In this document: piece after piece, positions 39,286 to 46,239 of the stretch | Layout of the letters: each line of letters starts with the position of its first letter | How positions within the stretch are numbered: position 1 is the stretch's first letter | DNA from: Paenibacillus sp. JCM 18996 | GTDB taxonomy: Bacteria; Bacillota; Bacilli; Paenibacillales; NBRC-103111 | Assembly (NCBI GenBank): GCA_001313085.1 | Contig: BBFE01000031.1 | Coordinates: 1-46,239 of the forward strand | DNA: 46,239 bases | Direction of reading: 5' to 3' | Notes under the pieces: model-generated | The model's database searches: none | What the model was told of the DNA's origin: nothing | Seen by the model: the letters and a program-made list of their open reading frames with translations, nothing else | Program-made: the position numbers and the translations under genes

Positions 39286-40190
39286 CTATTTCAGCAGTCC
39301 CGTCTTTTTTCAAATACTCCTCGGCCACCCTTTTCTCGTTGCGTTTTTTTGACATCGACCTCGTAAGTGAGATCAATGATCGTCTGGGCATCGAGCTTTC
39401 CTACAAGCAGCTTGACGGCGTCATCCACTTCGGGATGCTGCTGAAGGAACGCTTTGGTGACACTGGTGAAGCATCGTACGGCGGGAAAAAAAATGTTTGT
39501 CGTCCTGCAGAGTCACCAAATCGTACTCTTTTAGCCGGGGATCGGTGGAATAAGCCACAACTACGTCCACTTCCCGGTTGGCAACCGCTTTATAGACCAG
39601 ACCAATCTCCATGGGGAACGTTTCCTTAAACTTGAATCCATAGTGCTGGGTAAAAGCGGGATAGCCCACAACCGGCCGCTCCAGCCAGGAAGTGTCCACT
39701 CCCAGACGGTAGGAACCGGCAAACTTAGCCAAATCCGAGATGGTTTTCAGGTTTTCTTTTTTTTCGGCAAGGTCTTTACGCACGGTAAATGCATAAGTGT
39801 TCTCAAAGCCGTAAGGGTCATACCATTTCAAGTTAAAATATTTATCGAAGCCGGCCTGCGCTTGCGACAGGACCTCCTGGCGGTCACGGGTCTCTTTTAC
39901 GGGAAAATGGTTCTCAAAGATGACACCGGAATAAAGAGTACCCATCTGCAGCTGGTTCTGCTTCAGCATATCCAGCACCACGCTGGAGGAGGCGAGATCA
40001 GTCAGTACGTCGACTTTCACCTTAGTGCGGTCCTCAATCAGCAGCTTGTACATATACGCCAGTACTTTGGTTTCAGTGAAGGTTTGCGTGCCGATCCTCA
40101 TCGTATTGGCGTTCCCGCAGCCCGTGAGGAGTCCCCAGCAGAGCGGCAGCACGAGAAAAAAAGGCCAATCAGCCGCGTGTTCCTCATCAT
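39286..40190 (-). CDS. opuCC: osmoprotectant-binding lipoprotein
   Basis: About 300 residues. The lipoprotein signal is MMRNTRLIGLFLVLPLCWGL followed by LTGCGNAN, with the lipobox Cys. The T run in it is two bases too long. The body, RIGTQTFTETKVLAYMYKLL, then MGTLYSGVIFENHFP, KWYDPYGFENTYAFTVRKD and VVAYSTDPRLKEYDLVTLQD, is the OpuAC-type glycine-betaine/choline binding fold. Breaks at the A runs near 39488 and 39307 restore FFPPYDASPV and the usual C-terminus. The start overlaps the upstream permease stop by ATGA. Confidence 0.9.
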
Positions 40191-40880
40191 GCTTCCACCC
40201 CTTTGTTCTGAGCGGAAGTTTCTGCGCCGCCGGCTTTGCTCGTTATTCTCCGTTCTAACCGGCCAAGGATCAAATCGACCGCCAAAGCGAGAACAACGGC
40301 CACGATCGAACCTGCCACGGTCAGTTCCTTCTTGTTGACGCTCATCCCTGAGAAAATAAGGCGTCCAAGCCGCCCGCGCCGATCATCGCCGCCAAGGTAG
40401 CCCAGCTGACGATATATACCGTGGTCACGCGAATACCCGTCATAATGTACGGCGCGGCCAGCGGAAGCTGGATTTGCAGCAGCAGCTGCTTTGCGCTGAA
40501 ACCCATCCCCCCGCGCCGCTTCCACTACATTTGCATTCACCGCCCGGAATCCGGAATATGTATTCTGCATGAGCGGCATCAGAGAGTAGAGAAAAAAGCG
40601 CAAAGATGGCAGGCTTCGTACCGATGCCGAGCAGCGGAATAAGAATGGCCAGCAGAGCGAGGCTCGGGATAGTCTGCAGAACATTCGCCGCCGTGAATAC
40701 TGTGGTGCGGAGCAAGCCGGATTTTGTCCGGGCCATGGCGATACCGAGCGGAACGGCGATAATGATGCCGAATATTACCGCTGCGGCCGTAATCAGCATG
40801 TGCTCCCCCAAAGCATGAAGGATGTCCCCCATCCGGGTATTGAATATGTTTATAAGGTTTGCCAGGAAGCCGTTGTTCAT
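40187..40880 (-). CDS. opuCB: osmoprotectant ABC transporter permease
   Basis: About 230 residues, five to six helices. HMLITAAAVIFGIIIAVPLG, TIPSLALLAILIPLLGIGTK, LYSLMPLMQNTYSGFRAVNA and GLGRLIFSGMSVNKKEL match OpuCB/OpuBB. Breaks lie at the A run about 40592-40597, near 40505 and near 40360. The C-terminal tail (SKAGGAETSAQNKGVEA) is longer than usual. Start and stop overlap the neighbours by four bases each, which indicates tight translational coupling. Confidence 0.88.
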
Positions 40881-42034
40881 GAGGTCTCCGCCTCGCTTTC
40901 CGCATTCCCGTACAGCTCCGAGATATAGCGTACCACGCTTCCTTTGGTGATCAGGCCGGCAAATTTGTTGCTTCCCGTACGACAGGGACATAAGGCAGCT
41001 TATGCTCCGTGATCAAACGGACCGCTTCCGCGAGAGAGGCACCCACCGGAACGGTATGCTGGAAGGGCTTCATCAGGGTGCCTATCGTCATATTCTCATC
41101 CTGGTATTTTTTGTAACACCTGAAAAAAATAGTGACGTAGCCCATCAGCGTTCCAGCCCGGTCCACGACCAGCAGCGAATCCACGCGCCGTCTTTCCATC
41201 ATATTTACCGCTTCCGCCATACCCCGGAACGGGTAAGCGACGGCGGGGTTTGTCGCCATGACCTCTTCGACGTTCGGCAGCTCCTCGGCAGTGGCATGCT
41301 CGGGCTGCAGCCTCTTGAGGCCGACGAAGGATTTTACAAATTCATTGGCAGGCTTGCGCAGGATTTGCTCCGGCGTTCCCTGCTGGACAACCCCGCCGGC
41401 TTTCATAAGAACAATATTATCCGCGATTTTTTTATGGCTTCATCCATGTCATGAGTCACAAAACGATCGTTTTCTTCAGCTCCTGCTGGAGCTCAACGAT
41501 TTCGTCCTGCAGCTGCTCCCGGGATATGGGATCCAGTGCGCTGAAAGGCTCATCCATCAGCACGATCCGCGGATCCGCGGCCAGTGCCCGTATCACACCT
41601 ACCCGCTGCTGCTGGCCGCCGCTCAGTTCGGCAGGATAGCGGTTCCGGTAGGTCTGCGGATCAAGATGGACCAGCTCGAGAAGCTCGTCGACCCGTTTGT
41701 TGATCCTGCTTGCGTCCCAACGCAGCAGCCTGGGAACGACAGCGACATTCTGCGCGATCGTCATATGCGGGAAAAGGCCTACATTTTGGATGACATAGCC
41801 GATACTCCTTCTCAATTCCACAGGATTCATCCGGGAAATGTCTTTACCGTCGATCGTCACTTTGCCGGAGCTCGGTACGATCAACCGGTTGATCAATTTC
41901 ATGGTCGTACTTTTACCGCATCCGCTGGGCCCTATGAGCACATTCAGGCCGCCGTCTATAAATTCAAGATTCACATCCTTGAGCGCGACGAAGCCGTCCG
42001 CATATTCTTTACGCACATGTTCTAGACGTATCAA
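40877..42034 (-). CDS. opuCA: osmoprotectant ABC transporter ATPase with CBS domains
   Basis: About 385 residues. The ATPase domain has Walker A IGPSGCGKSTT, Q-loop VIQNVGLFP, signature LSGGQQQRVG, Walker B RIVLMDEPFSALDP and FVTHDMDEA. Two CBS domains (about residues 255-370) follow, with VNMMERRRVDSLLVVD and LITEHKLPYVPVV; in this family they sense ionic strength or a nucleotide such as c-di-AMP. Breaks are at the T run 41425-41431 and near 40972, plus a possible one near 41125. It is the first gene of the operon. Confidence 0.92.
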
Positions 42035-42158
42035 TGAAGCTCCCCCTATCTATTTACCGTGCAAGTCTTATAGAACTTAATTATATGTTTACCCTCCGGA
42101 TGGGAAGTGAAACACCAAGCATAGGTTGTAAATGATGGAAACCGGCAGGAATTTGTTC

Positions 42159-43159
42159 CTAACGCTCGTTTCCCAGGCCATGTGTAGGCTCCCAATCTTT
42201 GACCCCGTTGTCCTCCAGAATGCCCAAAGTAACGTCGGAAATGTTCGGATCGCCCAGCAGCTTGTCACGGACTTTGAATTTAATGTCATCCGCCGACGCG
42301 AGCATCAGGCCCTTCTTCAGTTCGATCAATCCTTCGACATGGTAGTAGCGGCCTTCCTGCATTATTCTCATCTGATAGATGTCCGTGACGTTCGGATCGG
42401 AAAAGATGATATCCGCGATGTGGTCCTCCACATCAGGCGGAGCGGCTACTCCGATTAAGCCCACCATATTGTCGTATCCAACGCGGAAGGACATGCCTAT
42501 CATCAAACAGCCGATCACAATGGAAGCCACTCCATCCAGAGCCTCGACATTCGTGAAAGTGGTGGCTGCTACGGCAATCAGGGCAAGAAAGGAGCCGGTC
42601 GTCCCGACAAGATCCTCATAAAACACTAGGCGGGTGGAGGGAGCGGCCCTTTTTTACGTTACGGAACGCGGCAGTGGCGATTTTGAGTCCCTTTACATTG
42701 AGCCTGGCCTCCCGGGCGATCTCTTTCATCGCTTTAATCAGCACATAACCGTCCATCCCGATTGAAATCACGAGCACCGCCAGATTGATCCAAAAGCCGC
42801 CGGAACGCATAGGATGGTGCACCAGGTACCAGCCTTCGCGTATGGTCTCATAGGCCATAATTGTCACCACAATGACCGCAAGCATGCAGAATAGATGAAT
42901 TACCCGGCCAAAACCGCTCGGAAAACGGCGGGTCGCCTCACGCTCGGCCAGAATGCTGCCTCCGAACACAAATAATTGATTCACCGTATCCGCTATCGAA
43001 TGCATGGTGGATGCGAACATCGCTCCGCTCCCGGTGAAAGCAGCGGCGAATCCCTTGATTACAGCTATAGCGGCATTACCCAGCGCGGCGGCGCCGGACG
43101 AGGTGTTCCCTTTTTTTTAGTAAAGAGAGAAAAGAGCCGGATTGGAGTTTAGAGTCCAT
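42159..43159 (-). CDS. cation diffusion facilitator family transporter
   Basis: About 333 residues, six helices. GNAAIAVIKGFAAAFTGSGA and MHSIADTVNQ (the HxxxD metal motif of helix 2), the matching YEDLVGTTG of helix 5, and a C-terminal cytoplasmic domain of about 90 residues (DPNVTDIYQMRIMQEGRYYH) fit CDF proteins of the ZNT9-like branch. The usual Asp pair is changed to Tyr-Glu-Asp in helix 5, as in that branch. Breaks are at T runs 43111-43118 and 42649-42654. Metal specificity cannot be read from the sequence. Confidence 0.87.
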
Positions 43160-43379
43160 TGAATAATTCCTCCCCTCGAATGAAGATCATACAGTTGCAA
43201 AAAAGTAACCAGGAATGATGTCATTTTTTTACCCGGATCCTCGCTGCCTTAAACCTACTGACAGGGGAATCCGGTCCTTTGCTGCCGGCCAATCACTGTG
43301 AAATTAGAATACCAGGGACAACTTTGGTAAAATTGGATATGAATACAAGCTCGTCCAACGAGCAGGGAGTGATCAAGTG

Positions 43380-43713
43380 ATGTCAGAAGCTTTGCCGCCA
43401 AAAAACGTGTTCCGTCGAACGTCTGATTACTTTGGAGAATGAAGTGGAAAAGGTGCTCAGCGGAGCAAAGACCGCCACCCGCCGCAATGGCCGCTATGCA
43501 GATGTAGGTGAAATTATGGAGCTTCGGGGCCACGAATTCGAAGTGACCCGCGTATACCGCCAATCCTTGGGAGAATTAACGGACGCGGATGCCCGGGCAG
43601 AAGGCTACCCTACAGTGGAAGATTATAAACAGAGCATCCTCGCTCTGCATCCCGGAATGCCTTGGCTGCCGCATATGACGGTTTGGGTGCACGAATACCG
43701 AAGGGTAGTGTAA
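43380..43713 (+). CDS. ASCH domain protein
   Basis: About 110 residues after removal of one base from the A run 43402-43407. VERLITLENEVEKVLSGAKT, ATRRNGRYADVGEIMELRGH and the C-terminal GMPWLPHMTVWVHEY are the ASCH beta-barrel pattern (PUA-like fold, RNA or nucleotide binding). GGGAGTGA precedes ATG 43380. Some ASCH proteins are RNases or amidohydrolases, but this one cannot be assigned. Confidence 0.75.
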
Positions 43714-43722
43714 TACCGGAGA

Positions 43723-43760
43723 AACAGTGTGGACGAATCCATCCACACTGTTCGTCTTTT
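43723..43760 (+). terminator. terminator of the ASCH gene
   Basis: AACAGTGTGGA / TCCACACTGTT, an 11-base perfect stem with a CGAATCCA loop and a short T tail, ten bases after the stop. Confidence 0.85.
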
Positions 43761-43790
43761 GGGGATGGTTGTATGAAAGGGGAGGCCAGA

Positions 43791-44235
43791 GTGTCTGTTT
43801 GGTATTCTATGGTTCTGTATGCCCATATTTTTTTAGCGTAATTTTGAGCATAGGGCCTTATTTCGTGTTATATCCGCTGCTTTCCAAAATAGAAAAGAGC
43901 CCGCCAGAGGTTCTGCCTCTGTTTCTGGACTCTTTTCGCCATACGGTGCGGCTGACCAAGCATACGGGCCATGTGTTGGTGACCACAGGCGTTCTGCTGG
44001 CTTGGCTTGGCTCCTGGAGCTGGAACACCCCATGGATTATTGCAACGCTTCTGATCCTTGTCGGATCGTTGTTTTTTTCTGGCAAGGGCCTTTTCCCCGG
44101 TGCTGCGGGCGTTAAGCAAGCCTCACACCAACGGCCGGAGCTAGTGGCCAAGTTAAAGCGCGCTTGATCCTATATCTTCTCATTACCATGACGATGATGT
44201 GGTTTATGGTCGCCAAGCCGGCCCTCTGGGGCTAG
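43791..44235 (+). CDS. small four-helix membrane protein (DUF2269-like)
   Basis: About 147 residues. GTG 43791 follows AAGGGGAGG. Four hydrophobic helices are readable after repair: YSMVLYAHIF..SVILSIGPYF, TGHVLVTTGVLLAWLG, PWIIATLLILVGSLFF and LILYLLITMTMMWFMVAKPA. Conserved H in helix 1 (YAHI) and the RLTKHTGH loop recall DUF2269-type proteins. Breaks are at the T run 43829-43835, the T run about 44070-44076 and near 44155. The stop TAG is immediately followed by the CTA complement of the hxlB stop, so the two genes abut with no spacer. Confidence 0.65.
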
Positions 44236-44795
44236 CTACTCCAGGTTGGCGTGTCTTCCGAACATAGTGCCGGAGTTCAGCCCCTTTTTTTTCTCCATCA
44301 GCTTCAATATAACCGCATCACAGAATAATAAAAGCGTCTGCTCGAATAACGCCCCCATAGGCTGTATCGTTTTATGAGTATCGCCCGCCTGCTCCTTAGG
44401 TGAGCCTGGCAGCTTGACGGTGATATCCGAAATTTTGGCGATGGTGGAATCCGGGTTAATCGTGACTGCCGCGACCGATCCGCCAGGCTTCGGGCTTTCT
44501 CGGCCATCGGTATCAGGCTTTTAGTTTCCCCAGAACCGGATCCGATGATGAGGATATCATCCTTTTCCATATTAGGGGTTACGGTTTCGCCCACTACATA
44601 AGCATCCATTCCCATCTGCATCAGCCGCATGGCAAAGGCCCGTACCATTAATCCGGATCTGCCTGCACCCGCAACGAACACCTTCCTGGATTGAAGGATG
44701 CGATCGGCTAATGTTTCCGCTTCTTCATCGGCGAGCTGGCGGGCAGCGCGATTTAATTCCTCTATGATCTGTTCATAATATTGTGTAGTCGGCAT
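44236..44795 (-). CDS. hxlB: 6-phospho-3-hexuloisomerase
   Basis: About 186 residues, an SIS-domain isomerase that turns hexulose-6-P into fructose-6-P in the ribulose monophosphate pathway. VFVAGAGRSGLMVRAFAMRL, then LMQMGMDAYVVGETVTPN, ILIIGSGSGETKSL and a C-terminal DTHKTIQPMGALFEQTLLLF are diagnostic. One or two bases are missing near 44480 (A-x-GGSVAAVTINPDS). It follows hxlA by eight bases. Confidence 0.9.
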
Positions 44796-44803
44796 GGTCG
44801 GGA

Positions 44804-45437
44804 TTAACCTTGTTTGATCAACTTTTGCATTTCGGCAGCCGCCGCTTTTTTTATCCTCTTCTCCGGTGATGCCGCCGCCTACAATGACCAAATCCGGCTG
44901 TGCTTTGATGACTTCAGGCAGTGTGCTTAATTTGATACCTCCAGCAACGGCTACTTTGGCGTTCTTCACTACGCGCTTGATGGTCCGAAGGTCCTCGAAG
45001 GAATTTTCCCCAACCGCCTGCAGGTCGTAACCTGTGTGGACGCAAATATAGTCAACGCCGAACGCATCCAGTTCTTTGGCTCGTCCTTCTATGTCCTTGA
45101 CGCCGATCATGTCGACCAGAATTTTCTTTTGCTGTTTCTTGGCCTCTTCCATTGCGCCCTTGATGGTCATATCCTCAGCCGCGCCAAGTATAGTAATAAT
45201 GTCAGCGCCCGCTTCGGAAGCCTTCATCACTTCATAACCGGCAGCGTCCATAACTTTGAGGTCAGCGAGGACTTTTAAATTAGGAAAAGCTTCCTTGATT
45301 TCCTTTACTGCCCTTAGACCCTCGTTGATTACAACCGGCGTCCCGATTTCAACGATATCGATGTGCTGCTCCACTTCTTTTACCAGTTTCTTTGCTTCCG
45401 GAATGTCTACAAGATCCAACGCTAATTGAAGTTCCAT
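44804..45437 (-). CDS. hxlA: 3-hexulose-6-phosphate synthase
   Basis: About 211 residues, which condenses formaldehyde with ribulose-5-P. It is an OMP decarboxylase-superfamily barrel: LQLALDLVDIPEA, DIVEIGTPVVINEG, VLADLKVMDAAGYEV (the DxKxxD motif), VDMIGVKD, VCVH-like YICVHTGYD and VAVAGGIKLSTLP. One extra base in the run near 44845-44851 hides the tail KAAAAEMQKLIKQG and its stop at 44804. AAGGAGCG precedes the ATG. Confidence 0.93.
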
Positions 45438-45700
45438 TTTGGTTCGCTCCTTATAAAATAAAATTAATGTCCTCTTTGGTATGGTTAACTGTGCAGGAAG
45501 CTATTCACTTGTATCCGCCTGTAAAATAAGGATGACAACGGTGATGCCTTGCTTTTTTTGGACATTTTCCCGGCGCTCCTTTAACATAGTAGGTACAATA
45601 TTTATATTAAGCCTTGCAGCAAAAAAATAGAGAAGAATGCACTTTTTTTGTACGGTGGTTACTAAAAAAAGTTACTTTTGAACGGGATTAGGAGAACACG
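45438..45700. other. hxlA/hxlR divergent promoter region
   Basis: About 260 bases, AT-rich and rich in A/T runs. The duplicated GTTACT motif lies near the hxlR start. No other gene is seen. Confidence 0.5.
45658..45676 (+). promoter_or_regulatory. direct repeat GTTACT-A7-GTTACT
   Basis: Two GTTACT hexamers are separated by seven A (one of the suspect homopolymers), 25 bases before hxlR. HxlR/YodB-type regulators bind TACT-containing repeats, so this may be an autoregulatory site. Confidence 0.4.
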
Positions 45701-46073
45701 ATGTCGGATCTGCGAAAAGAAATTTTGGACAAACTGAAAAACGGAGAGTTCAACTGCGAAAAAAGAATTGACTCTTGCGATCATCAGCGGGAAATGGAAG
45801 GTAGTCATCCTGTGGCAGTTGGGGCAGGAAGGACCTCAGCGCTACAGCGAGCTGCAGCGGCTGTTCCCGAAAATTACCCATAAAATGTTAACCAGCCAGC
45901 TGAAGGAGTTAACGGACGACGGCATTGTGCACCGTGAAGTGTATCCTGAAGTGCCTCCCAGGGTGGAATATTCGCTGACGGAGCTTGGCAGGACGCTGCT
46001 GCCTATCGTTGAAATGATGTATGAGTGGGGCATGAAGAGAATCGCGGATATTAAAAAAACGAGGAGTCCCTGA
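45701..46073 (+). CDS. hxlR: HxlR family transcriptional activator
   Basis: About 123 residues. The winged helix reads [20 protein letters not shown], then [20 protein letters not shown] and [20 protein letters not shown], ending in VEYSLTELG. The Cys before it (NCEKEL) is the conserved redox or aldehyde-reactive Cys of this family. One base is extra in the A run 45759-45764. In B. subtilis, HxlR activates hxlAB in response to formaldehyde, and the divergent placement is the same here. Confidence 0.9.
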
Positions 46074-46143
46074 GTGGACAGGGCGGGAGTACAGGTTTAA
46101 AATAAAATTCAAATCGTGCAACAAAAAAAAGGGGACAGTTAGC

Positions 46144-46239
46144 ATGAAGCCTGACACAAACTCGGAAGCCGCCCCTTCTGCCAGCGTGGCGTCTGAGCAG
46201 CCGCCGTGCACCGCCGGGATGCGCGCCGGGAGAACCGCG
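46144..46239 (+). CDS. start of an unidentified gene, cut by the window end
   Basis: ATG 46144 follows AAAGGGGACAG by about seven bases. The first 32 residues (MKPDTNSEAAPSASVASEQP and on) are polar and Pro/Ala-rich, without a signal peptide. The family cannot be recognised from this part. Confidence 0.45.
   Translation, partial: MKPDTNSEAAPSASVASEQPPCTAGMRAGRTA

Noticed and set aside
1..46239. Programmed ribosomal frameshifting as the reason for the many breaks
   Set aside because: The breaks hit housekeeping genes several times each, always in A/T runs, in both +1 and +2 directions, and without stimulatory structures. Sequence error explains them better.

Overview
This window looks like chromosomal DNA of a spore-forming, moderately GC-rich Bacillales bacterium, most probably Paenibacillus or a close relative. 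The reasons are AGGAGG-type ribosome binding sites, a secreted S-layer-homology protein, a SinI/SinR-like pair, a YjcZ-type mini-protein beside a Gly/Tyr-tailed small protein, and opuC, hxlAB/hxlR, DUF1128 and DUF2621 genes. Most longer genes are broken into two to five reading frames. Nearly every break lies in a run of A or T that is one or two bases longer than the restored frame needs, and a few lie at a missing base in a G/C cluster. I read these as sequence errors, and I give each gene as one repaired CDS with the breaks noted.

Layout. 0.2-3.7 kb (minus): a four-gene operon with a UbiA-type polyprenyl-phosphate phosphoribosyltransferase, a four-helix DMT/EamA flippase-like protein, a PAP2-like DUF212 protein and a GT-C-like membrane protein. 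Together they suggest a lipid-linked pentose pathway for a surface polymer. 4.2-9.9 kb (plus, divergent): HEAT-repeat membrane protein, processive family 2 glycosyltransferase, degenerate GGDEF-REC protein, and membrane-anchored glycoside hydrolase with a carbohydrate-binding tail. This looks like an exopolysaccharide synthase operon. It is met head-on by a sinI-sinR pair (10.0-11.0 kb). 11.5-13.9 kb: alpha/beta hydrolase and SLH protein. 14.1-18.8 kb: DUF72 protein, then proline/ornithine catabolism (rocD and proline dehydrogenase, divergent from pruA). 19.4-22.1 kb: DUF2621 protein, nfo, a coupled small protein, purU.

22.5-27.9 kb: tkt, ppnP, a PilZ protein overlapping a hydroxyisobutyrate-dehydrogenase-like gene, and pgi. 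27.9-32.5 kb: a noncoding repeat, YigZ, a TetR regulator, DUF1128, two sporulation-type small proteins, and a LysR regulator divergent from trxA. 32.6-37.5 kb: two methyltransferases, rpiA, a strip of gene remnants (two-component system, beta-helix protein) and a DHA2-type MFS pump. 37.6-38.4 kb: a second long copy of the noncoding repeat. 38.6-43.2 kb: opuCABCD osmoprotectant transporter and a cation diffusion facilitator. 43.4-46.2 kb: ASCH protein, small membrane protein, hxlAB with divergent hxlR for formaldehyde fixation, and the start of a further gene.

The strongest candidates for undescribed biology are the two divergent polysaccharide operons at 0.2-9.9 kb, with biofilm regulators beside them, and the dispersed noncoding repeat that carries a perfect DnaA box in all three copies. 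Metabolically, tkt, rpiA, pgi and hxlAB together cover the sugar-phosphate interconversions that link formaldehyde fixation, the pentose phosphate pathway and glycolysis.
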